Shown: piece after piece, positions 7,882 to 16,418 of the stretch
How positions within the stretch are numbered: the first letter of the stretch is position 1
How the letters are laid out: every line of letters starts with the position of its first letter
Assembly (NCBI RefSeq): GCF_014649795.1
Contig: NZ_BMTS01000007.1
Coordinates: 186,001-250,000 of the forward strand
Length of the DNA: 64,000 nucleotides
Direction: 5' to 3'
DNA from: Streptomyces melanogenes
GTDB taxonomy: Bacteria > Actinomycetota > Actinomycetes > Streptomycetales > Streptomycetaceae
Translations under genes and position numbers: made by a program
The notes under the pieces: model-generated
What the model was told of the DNA's origin: nothing
Database searches by the model: none
Seen by the model: only the letters and a program-made list of their open reading frames with translations

Positions 7882-9390
7882 CTACGGTCGCGCCGACGGC
7901 GCAGCGGTAGAAGGCGCCAGTGCCTCCGTGGCCCGTTCGAGCGCCGCGTCCTCCTCGCTGCTGGCCCGAAGCTGCGGCTGGGCGGTCGGACGGCCCTTCG
8001 GCAGGAAGACGGCGAACACCAGCCCACCGGCGACCGCGGCCGTCGCGATCAGGAAGGAGACGCGGAAGCCGTGCATGGTCGGGAGCGCGACGGGACCGAA
8101 GTCCTTCGACGTGTTGGCGAGCACCATGCCGATGACGGCGCTTGACACCGACGTACCGATCGAGCGCATCAGGGTGTTGAGGCCGTTGGCCGCGCCCGTC
8201 TCGGACGGGTCGACCGCACCGACGATGAGTGCGGGGAGCGAGGAGTAGGCGAGGCCGATGCCCGCGCCGACGACGATCGAGACGACGATGGTCTGCCAGG
8301 CCGCGCTCATCAGGCCGAGCCCCGCCCCGTACCCGACCGCGATGATCAGCATGCCGAGGATGAGGGTGGTCTTCGGGCCGTACTTGGCCGAGAGGCGGGC
8401 GTAGAGCGGAGCGGTCAGCATCATCGTCAGGCCGAGCGGTGCCACGCACAGACCGGCCACGACCATCGACTGGCCGAGGCCGTACCCGGTGGCCGAGGGC
8501 AGCTGGAGCAGTTGCGGGAGCACCAGCGAGATGGCGTAGAAGGCGACGCCGACCATCATGGAGGCGAGGTTGGTGAGCAGCACCTCGCGCCGGGCGGTGG
8601 TGCGCAGGTTCACCAGCGGCGCCTGGACGCGCAGCTCCATCACGCCCCACAGGACGAGGACCACGACCGCCGAGCCGAGCAGGCCGAGCGTGGTGGTCGA
8701 TCCCCAGCCCCAGTCGCTGCCCTTGGTGATCGGGAGGAGCAGCAGGATCAGCCCCGCGGAGAGGCCGAGGGCGCCGAAGACGTCGAAGGTGCCCTCCGCC
8801 TTGACCTTGCTCTCGGGTACGAAGAGGAGGGTCAGCAGGATGGCGACCACGCCGAGGCCCGCGGAGCCGAAGAACAGGGTGTGCCAGTTCGTGTGCTGGG
8901 CGACCAGGGCCGCGAGCGGCAGCGCGAGTCCGCCGCCGACGCCTATGGAGGAGCTCATCAGGGCCATCGCCGAGCCGAGCTTCTCGCGGGGCAGCTCGTC
9001 GCGCATCAGGCCGATGCCGAGAGGGATGGCGCCCATGGCGAAGCCCTGCAGGGCCCGGCCGACGATCATCACGAGGAGTTCGCTGGTGAATCCGGCGATC
9101 AGCGAGCCGACCACCATGATGGCGAGGCTGGCCAGGAGCATGCGGCGCTTGCCGTACAGATCGCCGAGCCGGCCCATGATCGGGGTGGCCACGGCGCCGG
9201 CGAGCAGCGTCGAGGTCATGACCCAGGTGGCGTTGGAGGGGGAGGTGTTGAGCAGCTCCGGCAGGTCCTTGATGACGGGCACGAGCAGCGTCTGCATCAC
9301 CGCGACAGTGATGCCGGCGAAGGCGAGTACGGGGACGACACCGCGTATGCCGCGTGGGGCGGCCAGCTGGTCGGTCGTCGGCTGGGACAT
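7882..9390 (-). CDS. MFS drug exporter, DHA2 (14-helix) type
   Basis: This 502-residue integral membrane protein has about 14 hydrophobic segments. GRLGDLYGKRRM is the cytoplasmic loop 2-3 signature of the major facilitator superfamily. The long hydrophobic run and LVGRALQGFAMG-type helix 4-5 region place it with EmrB/QacA-like proton-driven exporters of drugs or secondary metabolites. GGAGG lies seven bases before the ATG. The LuxR-type regulator at 9881 is divergent and could control it, with about 490 bp between them. The substrate is not predictable. Confidence 0.88.
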   Translation of the reverse strand: MSQPTTDQLAAPRGIRGVVPVLAFAGITVAVMQTLLVPVIKDLPELLNTSPSNATWVMTSTLLAGAVATPIMGRLGDLYGKRRMLLASLAIMVVGSLIAGFTSELLVMIVGRALQGFAMGAIPLGIGLMRDELPREKLGSAMALMSSSIGVGGGLALPLAALVAQHTNWHTLFFGSAGLGVVAILLTLLFVPESKVKAEGTFDVFGALGLSAGLILLLLPITKGSDWGWGSTTTLGLLGSAVVVLVLWGVMELRVQAPLVNLRTTARREVLLTNLASMMVGVAFYAISLVLPQLLQLPSATGYGLGQSMVVAGLCVAPLGLTMMLTAPLYARLSAKYGPKTTLILGMLIIAVGYGAGLGLMSAAWQTIVVSIVVGAGIGLAYSSLPALIVGAVDPSETGAANGLNTLMRSIGTSVSSAVIGMVLANTSKDFGPVALPTMHGFRVSFLIATAAVAGGLVFAVFLPKGRPTAQPQLRASSEEDAALERATEALAPSTAAPSARP

Positions 9391-9880
9391 TACGGGGCCT
9401 CCGGAGGCGGAATGTGGTCGGCGGCGGCAGCGGGTACGTGTACCTCAAACCCGTTTCCCCAGGCGACTATTCCGGTGGACTCCGATGAATTCCGTACGAG
9501 AGTGAATCTTGACCTGGATGGGGAGCGCTTGACCTTCTCATTGCCTTGGTCTGGCGTTGTGCCCCGCAAGGGGGAGGGCTGCTACCGGCCTTGGAGGCGG
9601 AGGGAGACGAAGGTCAGGTCGCGGAGTTCGTCGGGGGCTTGGGGATGGCGACCGGCGGCGATTTCGGCGAGGGTGCTGAACTGTCCGGGGTAGACCATGA
9701 CGGGCAGGCCACGGCGTGTGAGGCAGCAGACCCCTGGCGGCCGCGTCGAACTGGCTGGGCGGACGCCTCGGTGCGTACGTCCGGCTGCCTCGGTGGCCGG
9801 ATGGCCGGAGAAGGCCGCCACGCCTCTCGTCGGCACCTGCCTCACCGGGCGCCGGTCCGCCCCCTAGGAGACGGCTGGCA
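9391..9880. other. Long intergenic region between exporter and LuxR regulator
   Basis: This 490-bp divergent intergenic region must hold both promoters. On the minus strand a frame from 9845 to 9582 encodes 87 residues whose last 40 (LPVMVYPGQFSTLAEIAAG and onward) have protein-like composition, while the first half does not. I read it as a possible gene remnant with no recognisable family. I see no clear operator. Confidence 0.3.
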
Positions 9881-10960
9881 ATGCGCTGGTGGGCCCGGCG
9901 TGTGGAAGCCCACACTGGAGGCGTGATACTGGCGGGGGATCGGTTGTGCCGCGACCTGCGCGAGGTGTTGGTGCCGGGCGCCGGGGTCGAGGAGACCGGG
10001 GCGGAGCTGTCCCGGGTGATCGCGCCGGTGGTGGCGCACGACGCGTTGCGGTTGATGGTGATGAACCCGTCCCTGGGGGTGGGCGCGAGCGCGCTGGGGT
10101 TCTGGCACGGGTACGGGCCGGATATCGGCCGTGAGCTGATGAGGGTCGGCAGCCGGGGCGCGGCCTCCCCCCAACTGGCCCGCCTGGCACGGCAGACCGT
10201 GCCGGTGGTGGCGGATCGCGGCCTGCGCGGGGGCTGGTACGACCGGCTGCTCGCCCGGTACGGGTTCGGGGAAGAGCTGTGCCTGGTCCTGCGGGACGGC
10301 CGCGGTGTGTGGGGACTGCTCGGCCTGAAGCGGGCCGTGGGACGGCCGTTCGGCGCTGCTGACACGCATCGCATCACCGACGTCGGGCCGCCGCTGATCG
10401 CCGCGCTGCGCGGCTACGTGACCCAGGGGCCCGTCGCGCCCACGGGCAGGCGGCACGAGCTGCCGCCCGGCATGCTCGTCGTCAGTGCCGAGGGAGAAGT
10501 CGCCGCGAGGACACCTCAGGCCCGGACGTGGCAGACCGTGATGGCGCATCAGCAGGCGGCACCGGACTGGCTCATCGAGTACTGCTTCGCGGCCCTGTCG
10601 TTCGAGGCGCGCGAACATGCCCGCAACCCGCGCCGACGCTACCCCAGGGTGTGCACGCCCTTGATCGGGCACGGCCAGTGGACCGCGTTCGAAGCCCAAC
10701 CGCTAGGCGACAACGGCGACATCGCCATCACGATCCAGCGTGCCACCGGCACGCTGCTGCTCCCCACGTTCTGCGACTGGCACAAGATCACTGACCGGGA
10801 ACGGCAGGTCATCACGTACCTGCAGGACGGTTCCGCACCCAAACAGATCGCCCGGCTCCTCGGCCTGTCCCTGCACACGGTCAACGACCACCTCGGCGCG
10901 GTCTTCCGCAAGACCGGCACCTGCGGACGCGACGAACTGATGGCCGCCATCACGGCGTGA
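9881..10960 (+). CDS. LuxR-family transcriptional regulator
   Basis: This 359-residue DNA-binding protein ends in a LuxR/GerE helix-turn-helix: ITDRERQVITYLQDG then APKQIARLLGLSLHTVNDH and LGAVFRKTG. The first 280 residues form a large sensory region without a receiver Asp or a Walker motif, so it is neither a response regulator nor a LAL protein; a GAF-like ligand domain is possible. AGGAGA lies nine bases before the ATG. It diverges from the DHA2 exporter and may regulate it. The signal is unknown. Confidence 0.82.
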   Translation: MRWWARRVEAHTGGVILAGDRLCRDLREVLVPGAGVEETGAELSRVIAPVVAHDALRLMVMNPSLGVGASALGFWHGYGPDIGRELMRVGSRGAASPQLARLARQTVPVVADRGLRGGWYDRLLARYGFGEELCLVLRDGRGVWGLLGLKRAVGRPFGAADTHRITDVGPPLIAALRGYVTQGPVAPTGRRHELPPGMLVVSAEGEVAARTPQARTWQTVMAHQQAAPDWLIEYCFAALSFEAREHARNPRRRYPRVCTPLIGHGQWTAFEAQPLGDNGDIAITIQRATGTLLLPTFCDWHKITDRERQVITYLQDGSAPKQIARLLGLSLHTVNDHLGAVFRKTGTCGRDELMAAITA

Positions 10961-11016
10961 TACCCCAAAGCCGTTCTCACGCTGAGGAGTTACCGCTGAC
11001 ATTCCGCTGCCCAGAA

Positions 11017-11057
11017 GAGCGCCTGGGGCTCCGCGTCAGTACGGGCCCCAGGCGCTC
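11017..11057. terminator. Bidirectional hairpin terminator
   Basis: A perfect 13-bp stem, GAGCGCCTGGGGC/GCCCCAGGCGCTC, with a 15-nt loop lies between the convergent LuxR and lectin genes. Confidence 0.75.
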
Positions 11058-11062
11058 GGCGG

Positions 11063-11521
11063 TCAGCCGCAGTTGCTGGATATCCGCGTGTAGCCGACGT
11101 AGAGGCCGCCGAAGTTGTTGATGTTCACGGTCTGGCCGCCCTTGCCGACCGTATTGGAGGCCCACGGCACGGTGCCTCCGGCGGTGTAGAGCACGAAGTT
11201 CCCGTCCGTCTGGTAGACGGCGTGGACCGCGTCGGAGCCCCATGTGTGGGAGGCCCAGCAGACCGTCTGGTTCCCCTGGTACGTCTTGTAGAGGACCAGG
11301 TTGCCGTCCCACTGCATGATCAGACGGTAGATGCGCTGGTCGTTCCAGTTGCCGTATCGCGTCTCGATGTACTCGCCGCGGTCCAGGCTCTCACCTTGGT
11401 AGAGCATGCCGGGGTAGTTGTGCTGCGCGGACGCTGTACCGGTCCCGATCAACGAGGCGGTGCACGCCATCGCCAAGGACACCAGACCCAAAGCGGCGCG
11501 ACGCAGTACGTTCTTCGACAT
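11063..11521 (-). CDS. Secreted bulb-type mannose-binding lectin-like protein
   Basis: This 152-residue protein starts with a Sec signal peptide (basic start, hydrophobic 9-25, cleavage likely after TASA near residue 32). The mature domain contains two copies of the B-lectin sugar-pocket motif QxDxNxVxY in the variants MQWDGNLVLY and YQTDGNFVLY, each followed by a WAS(H/N)T strand end. A third degenerate repeat lies at the C-terminus (VNINNFGGLYVGY). Two cysteines (one mid-domain, one two residues from the end) may form a disulfide. AAGGACGGG precedes the ATG. The family binds alpha-mannose or related glycans outside the cell; the exact ligand and role are unknown. Confidence 0.85.
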   Translation of the reverse strand: MSKNVLRRAALGLVSLAMACTASLIGTGTASAQHNYPGMLYQGESLDRGEYIETRYGNWNDQRIYRLIMQWDGNLVLYKTYQGNQTVCWASHTWGSDAVHAVYQTDGNFVLYTAGGTVPWASNTVGKGGQTVNINNFGGLYVGYTRISSNCG

Positions 11522-11691
11522 TCGACCCGTCCTTTCCCTGCCCCTGTTCGGCCGCGCGCGGCAGACCGAACCATCGGCTCCCGAACCCGCAGGCGCGCCG
11601 TAGCGGCGGCCGCCTGGCGTGGGTGTCGCCCTGTGGCGACGGGGAAAGACTGCTCGACTGCGGGCCCTGGCTCCACGATGAGACGGTGCTC

Positions 11692-11697
11692 TAATCT
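11692..11697 (+). promoter_or_regulatory. Putative -10 box (TAATCT), leaderless start
   Basis: TAATCT lies 6 nt before the GTG start at 11704, with no Shine-Dalgarno sequence. Confidence 0.45.
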
Positions 11698-11703
11698 TCC
11701 GCC

Positions 11704-12672
11704 GTGATCGAGATACGACTGAGCGGCACCGACCTGTCGCTCATCAGGTTCGCCCGGTCCCCTCTGGAAGAGACCGTGCACAGCCTGGCCGTACTCCACA
11801 ACCCGCGCCGCCGAGCCCTGCACCGGCCGTGGCTGGACGCCATGCTCGGGCACATCCGGCCCCTCGACCTCGACTTGCTGTTCGCCCTGACCGGCACACC
11901 TCATGCACTGCCCGACTTCCTGTGCCCTCCGCCCACCCGCGCCGCCCCCACGTTCGAGGAAGAGCTGGACACCGTACGGGCCACCACGAGCGAGCAAGTC
12001 CGCGCCGGCATTGACGAGCTACGGGGCTCCGCGCCGGTGTCACCCACCCTGCAACCGCTCTACGACGACGCCACCCACCATCTCGCCCGGCTCGTCGATC
12101 AGCTCGCTGCCTACTGGCGCGCCGCACTCCATCCGGTGTGGCCCCGACTGCGATCCCTGCTCGACGCCGACATCACCCATCGCGCCCACTGCCTGACCAC
12201 CGGGGGGCTGACGGCCCTGTTCGACGACATCCACCCGGACCTCGGATACCGCGGAGACTCCCTCCACGTACGCAAGCCGCTGCGCTACCAACGACCCGTC
12301 ACGAACCAGGGCGTACTGCTGGTGCCCACCGTGTTCGGCCAGCACCTCAGCGTGCTGTACAACGAGAACTCCCCACCCGCCATCGGCTACCCCGCACGCG
12401 GCACTGGGGAAGTCTGGACCGCAGCGCCCGACACCGATGGCACACCCCTGGAAGAACTCGTCGGACGCACCCGCGCCAAGATCCTCGCCCATCTGGACAT
12501 GCCGCTGTCCACCACCAGTGTGGCCACGTTGGTGGCAATGACCCCGCCGACGGCCAATCACCACCTCGCCGTGCTCCGCCGCTGCCGTCTCGTGACCTCC
12601 CGACGATCCGGACGCGAGGTCCTCTACCAACGCACCGACCTCGGCACCTCACTCCTCGATCCGCCTCCCTGA
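11704..12672 (+). CDS. ArsR/SmtB-type regulator with DUF5937-like N-terminal domain
   Basis: This 322-residue protein has a long N-terminal region (MIEIRLSGTDLSLIRFARSP...) typical of actinomycete DUF5937 proteins. A winged helix follows at about residues 255-315: TTSVATLVAMTPPTANHHLAVLRRCRLV, then a beta wing containing SGREVLYQRT. No metal-binding CxC motif is seen in the recognition helix, so it is probably not a metal sensor. The gene appears leaderless with a GTG start. It is a DNA-binding repressor or activator; no target is evident, although the lipoprotein gene 43 bp downstream might be linked. Confidence 0.78.
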   Translation: MIEIRLSGTDLSLIRFARSPLEETVHSLAVLHNPRRRALHRPWLDAMLGHIRPLDLDLLFALTGTPHALPDFLCPPPTRAAPTFEEELDTVRATTSEQVRAGIDELRGSAPVSPTLQPLYDDATHHLARLVDQLAAYWRAALHPVWPRLRSLLDADITHRAHCLTTGGLTALFDDIHPDLGYRGDSLHVRKPLRYQRPVTNQGVLLVPTVFGQHLSVLYNENSPPAIGYPARGTGEVWTAAPDTDGTPLEELVGRTRAKILAHLDMPLSTTSVATLVAMTPPTANHHLAVLRRCRLVTSRRSGREVLYQRTDLGTSLLDPPP

Positions 12673-12701
12673 CGCCGTGACACTCACCGAAGCGGTGCGG
12701 C

Positions 12702-12707
12702 TAAGGT
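12702..12707 (+). promoter_or_regulatory. Putative -10 box (TAAGGT) overlapping a ribosome site
   Basis: TAAGGT lies 8 nt before the ATG at 12716 and could give a leaderless mRNA. The same bases read AAGGTGG, a usable ribosome site, so the two explanations compete. Confidence 0.35.
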
Positions 12708-12715
12708 GGCGCCTC

Positions 12716-13345
12716 ATGAGTGAGCGCCCCAGCCAGCCAGGATCAGTCCGTAACCCCCTCCGCATACGTGTGGTCGGCGGCCTGCTGGCATGTTCGATGT
12801 TCCTACTGGGCGGCTGTACGACCAGTGACAATCAATCAGACAAGCCCGCGGAGACCACGCACCCGTCATCATCACTCTCTGCCACGCCCGCACCCTCGCC
12901 GACCAAGACATGGAGCTCCCCGGCGTTCCCCGGTCCCACCGCGCAGGCGACCATGGGCAGGATCGCCACACGATGGGGAATGGAAGTCCACCGGCCGGGC
13001 CGCTACGGCCAGGGACCGATGGAGGCGAAGCGGGTCCTCCCGGAGGGTTTCACCTTGTGGGTGCGGACGAGTAGCGATGACGACGGTCGAGCGCGTCGCG
13101 TCGAGTGCATGGCACTGAACTCGATGTCCCAGAAGGTCGCGGCCACCCTGGCGGAGTGCGCGGACATCGCGCTGAACGGAAAGGCGACCACCCGCCAGAA
13201 GGAGTGGATCTCCGCGCAACTGGCCATCGCGGACAAGCCGGACGGCCCACGGGAGTCCACCGACACCCTCACCGAGAGCGGCTTCACCATGCGTCTGGTC
13301 GCACGGGACACCGGGACCATTCTGACCATCACTCGCGCTGCGTAG
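12716..13345 (+). CDS. Lipoprotein of unknown function
   Basis: This 209-residue protein has a signal peptide ending in the lipobox LLGGC, with the lipid-modified cysteine at residue 34. A Ser/Thr/Pro-rich linker follows (about 40-70), then a mixed alpha/beta domain with two more cysteines (VECMAL and LAECADI) that could pair. The start at 12716 places the lipobox at a normal distance; an upstream in-frame start would add 13 residues. The mature protein should be anchored on the outer face of the membrane. I do not recognise the domain. Confidence 0.72.
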   Translation: MSERPSQPGSVRNPLRIRVVGGLLACSMFLLGGCTTSDNQSDKPAETTHPSSSLSATPAPSPTKTWSSPAFPGPTAQATMGRIATRWGMEVHRPGRYGQGPMEAKRVLPEGFTLWVRTSSDDDGRARRVECMALNSMSQKVAATLAECADIALNGKATTRQKEWISAQLAIADKPDGPRESTDTLTESGFTMRLVARDTGTILTITRAA

Positions 13346-13483
13346 CCTCTCTCCCCACTGATGCCGGTGGCGAATCTTCTCCAAATGCGCCACCCGGCTC
13401 GGCCCCACGGCGCTCAATCCGCTGGACTCGCTGCTTGCTCCGGGCGATCTCAGCTCACGCCAGTTCGATGACGGCTTACGGCG

Positions 13484-13489
13484 TACGGT
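13484..13489 (+). promoter_or_regulatory. Putative -10 box (TACGGT), leaderless start
   Basis: TACGGT lies 6 nt before the ATG at 13496, with no Shine-Dalgarno sequence. Confidence 0.4.
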
Positions 13490-13495
13490 TCAGAG

Positions 13496-14008
13496 ATGGA
13501 CATAGTCAGCGGCGTTGTCAGCATCGAGTACTCGCACTTCTACATCACCGAGCACATCGAGACCGGATTGGAGGGTGTCGATCAGACACCGGACTTCCAC
13601 ACTGACGAGCCTGTGATCATCACCCCCGGCCAGCTCACGATCATCAGCCGCGTGCAGTCCCATGCCGCCTGGGTGACCCTCATGCTCACCGAGGTCGAGC
13701 CTGTCCAACAGTCGGAGCACTGGCAGTTACTCGGCAAGCGGCCCTACCAGCCGGTCTCCGGCGGGCGGATGAGTCTGTCCGGCCCCACCACAGGCCCTGC
13801 CCTACCCGCTGCGGGCTGGCATACCGGCGGCCAGGGATATGCGCCAGACCTCCAGCTCGACCCCGCCTCGACCTACACCGTCCACGTCTACGCCAAGGGC
13901 CGACAAAACTCCCGAGCCAGGTACGAAGCCGCCATGGACCGCGAGGAGTGGGGTCTGCATGAAGGGTTCGAGGACTACGTGGTCGCCTTCATGCCCACCG
14001 GAGCGTAG
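13496..14008 (+). CDS. Hypothetical cytosolic protein, ~170 aa
   Basis: This 170-residue protein has no signal peptide or membrane segment. It is beta-rich in the first two thirds (VSIEYSHFYITEHIE, PVIITPGQLTIISRV, AAWVTLMLTEVEP) and has an acidic C-terminal helix (YEAAMDREEWGLHEGF). The pattern and size resemble small stand-alone Streptomyces proteins sometimes found as immunity or competence-like factors, but no motif decides this. It appears leaderless. Function unknown. Confidence 0.65.
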   Translation: MDIVSGVVSIEYSHFYITEHIETGLEGVDQTPDFHTDEPVIITPGQLTIISRVQSHAAWVTLMLTEVEPVQQSEHWQLLGKRPYQPVSGGRMSLSGPTTGPALPAAGWHTGGQGYAPDLQLDPASTYTVHVYAKGRQNSRARYEAAMDREEWGLHEGFEDYVVAFMPTGA

Positions 14009-14381
14009 GGGCGCCCGCACCCGGCACCCTGCCTCCCCGGCATGCACAGCACCCCCCGGCTTCACAACCTGAACGTACGCACACCGCTTGACAGCCAATC
14101 AGCCCCACTGGCTTCATGTGTTGCAGTGTGAGTGCGCCTATCCCGGCACGCACACCACGTACTGGTTCTGCTTCGGAGGCGGTCGACACAGGCCGTCTTG
14201 GCCCGAATGACTCCGCGTCATGTCCGGAAGGATCCGCCGCAGCCGCTGCCCGTTGAGGGGAGCGCTCCCGACCGTCCGCACCCTTGCCAGACCCAGAGGC
14301 GGCCAGCGCTTCGACCGCCCGGTTCCCGCACCGCAGTCCGGCCGCTCGGAGCGGGGCGGCCATGTCCCAAGGAGCATCGAC
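14009..14381. other. Intergenic region upstream of GH3 gene
   Basis: This 373-bp region contains no credible gene. It holds the promoter of the GH3 gene and the CebR-like palindrome at 14257-14270, annotated separately. Confidence 0.5.
14257..14270. promoter_or_regulatory. CebR-like operator
   Basis: GGGGAGCGCTCCCG contains the perfect palindrome GGGAGCGCTCCC and differs only in the outermost bases from the Streptomyces CebR box TGGGAGCGCTCCCA. It lies 112 bp before the GTG of a secreted GH3 glycosidase, a typical target of this cellobiose-responsive LacI-family repressor. Confidence 0.65.
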
Positions 14382-16349
14382 GTGAGACATCAGCTCTTTC
14401 ACGGCGGCCTGCCGCGCCGACTCACCACCGGACGGCGGACGGCGGGGATCCTCCTGGCCGCCGCCGCGCTGGTCGCCACGGCGGTCCCGGTCTCCTCGGC
14501 CATGGCCGAGCCCGGCTCCACGGCCGAAGCCCGGCACAGCCGTACGCCGCCCTACCTCAATCCCAAGGTGCCCACGGCGCAGCGCGTGTCCGATCTGCTC
14601 GGGCGTATGACACCGGCGGAGAAGTTCGGCCAGATGACCCAGGCCGAACGCGGGTCGGTCGACGCCGATCCCACGCGTATCACCGACCTCAACCTGGGCT
14701 CGCTGCTTTCCGGCGGCGGATCCACTCCCGCGTCCAACACGCCCTCGGCGTGGGCGGACATGGTCGACGGCTACCAGGCGCGCGCGCTCGCGACCCGCCT
14801 GCACATCCCGCTGCTCTACGGGGTCGACTCCGTCCACGGGCACGGCAACCTGCTCGGCGCCACGATCTTCCCCCACAATATCGGCATGGGCGCCACGCGC
14901 GATCCCCGACTGGTCGCCGAGGAGGAGCACATCACGGCGACCGAGACCCGGGCCACCGGGCCGCAGTGGGTCTTCGCGCCGTGCGTGTGCGTGGCCCGCG
15001 ACGACCGGTGGGGCCGTACGTACGAGAGCTTCGGCGAGGATCCCGCCCTGGTCCAGCGGATGGAAAGCGCGATCGACGGCTTCCAGGGCACCCGTACGAA
15101 GGACCTCGCCCGGCCCGACCGCGTACTGGCCACGGTCAAGCACTACGCCGGTGACGGCGACACCACCTACGGCACTTCCACCACCAACACCTACACTCTC
15201 GATCAGGGCGTCACCCGCACCAGCCATCAGCGCTTCGGCGCCGTCGACCTCGCGCCTTACGTCACCGCCGTGCAGGTCCACCACGTCGGAAGCGTCATGC
15301 CGTCGTACTCGTCCGTCCAGTGGACCGACGTGCCCGGCAGCACACCGGTCAAGATGAGCGCCAGCAAGGAGCTGCTCACCGACGTGCTGAAGGGGAAGAT
15401 CGGCTTCGACGGGTTCCTCATCAGTGACTGGGACGCCATCAGCCAACTCCCCGGCGACTTCGCCACCCAGGTCCGCACGTCCGTGAACGCGGGCATGGAC
15501 ATGTTCATGCAGCCGTACAACGCCCCGCAGTTCGAGCAGGCGCTCGCCGCCGAGGTCCAGGCCGGACGCGTCCCGACGGCGCGCATCGACGACGCGGTCT
15601 CGCGCATTCTGCGCGCCAAGTTCGAGCTGGGCCTGTTCGAGCACCCCTACACCGACCGGGCCAACATCGACACGGTCGGGTCGCCCGCCCACCGCGCCGT
15701 CGCCCGTCGAGCCGTCGCCGAATCCCAGGTGCTGCTCAAGAACGACCGGCACACCCTGCCGCTGAAGCCCTCCCAGCGCATCTACGTCGCCGGAGTCAAC
15801 GCCGACGACCTCGGTAACCAGGCCGGCGGCTGGACCGTGACCTGGCAGGGCCAGTCCGGAAACAAGGCCTTCCCCGGCACCACGATCCTGCAGGGCATCC
15901 AGCACGAGGCGAAGGACGTCACCTACAGCGCCGACGCCACCGCGCCCACCGCCGGCCACGACGTCGGCATCGTCGTCGTCGGCGAAACCCCCTACGCCGA
16001 AGGCGTCGGAGACGTCGGCAACGGCGGCCACACCCTGAACCTCTCCGCCAAGGACCAGGCGAACATCGACCGCGTCTGCTCCGCGATCAGTACGTGCGTG
16101 GTCCTCGACGTCGCGGGCCGCCCGCAGATCATCACCGACCAGCTGCCCAAGGCGGACGCCTTCGTCATGTCCTGGCTCCCCGGCAGCGAGGGCGACGGCG
16201 TCGCCGACGTCCTGTTCGGCAAGCGCGCCTTCACCGGGAAGCTCCCCGTCACCTGGCCCCGCAGCGAGGCCCAGGAGCCGATCAACATCGGCGACGCCCA
16301 GTACGACCCGCTGTTCCCCTACGGATACGGGCTCACCACCCGGCGCTGA
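14382..16349 (+). CDS. Secreted glycoside hydrolase family 3 (beta-glucosidase type)
   Basis: This 655-residue enzyme should hydrolyse beta-glucosides or related oligosaccharides outside the cell. The GTG at 14382 has AAGGAG seven bases upstream and begins a signal peptide (residues 1-42, RRxxR twin-arginine-like start, then a hydrophobic core, cleavage near AMA). The (beta/alpha)8 domain contains GVDSVHG and KHYAGDG; the nucleophile is D349 in FLISDWDAI. The second, alpha/beta sandwich domain follows from about residue 440 and ends with VTWPRS and the PYGYGL tail typical of GH3. All expected motifs are present and length is normal. The CebR-like box upstream suggests induction by cellobiose. 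Confidence 0.92.
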   Translation: MRHQLFHGGLPRRLTTGRRTAGILLAAAALVATAVPVSSAMAEPGSTAEARHSRTPPYLNPKVPTAQRVSDLLGRMTPAEKFGQMTQAERGSVDADPTRITDLNLGSLLSGGGSTPASNTPSAWADMVDGYQARALATRLHIPLLYGVDSVHGHGNLLGATIFPHNIGMGATRDPRLVAEEEHITATETRATGPQWVFAPCVCVARDDRWGRTYESFGEDPALVQRMESAIDGFQGTRTKDLARPDRVLATVKHYAGDGDTTYGTSTTNTYTLDQGVTRTSHQRFGAVDLAPYVTAVQVHHVGSVMPSYSSVQWTDVPGSTPVKMSASKELLTDVLKGKIGFDGFLISDWDAISQLPGDFATQVRTSVNAGMDMFMQPYNAPQFEQALAAEVQAGRVPTARIDDAVSRILRAKFELGLFEHPYTDRANIDTVGSPAHRAVARRAVAESQVLLKNDRHTLPLKPSQRIYVAGVNADDLGNQAGGWTVTWQGQSGNKAFPGTTILQGIQHEAKDVTYSADATAPTAGHDVGIVVVGETPYAEGVGDVGNGGHTLNLSAKDQANIDRVCSAISTCVVLDVAGRPQIITDQLPKADAFVMSWLPGSEGDGVADVLFGKRAFTGKLPVTWPRSEAQEPINIGDAQYDPLFPYGYGLTTRR

Positions 16350-16367
16350 CCCGGGGGTGTCGTGGCA

Positions 16368-16398
16368 GCGCCGCACCGGTTGCACACCGGTGCGGCGC
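16368..16398. terminator. Bidirectional hairpin terminator
   Basis: A perfect 13-bp stem GCGCCGCACCGGT/ACCGGTGCGGCGC with a 5-nt loop (TGCAC) lies between the convergent GH3 and protease genes. Confidence 0.85.
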
Positions 16399-16418
16399 CG
16401 CGCGGTCGAGTTGAGGGG

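Noticed and set aside
9582..9845. 87-residue minus-strand frame upstream of the LuxR gene
   Set aside because: Only the C-terminal half looks natural; no start signal or recognisable family, so left as part of an intergenic note.
13989..16385. Very long open frame antisense to the GH3 gene
   Set aside because: It is a mirror of a strongly coding high-GC gene, low in complexity (Gly/Val/Asp/His-rich), with no domain or ribosome site.
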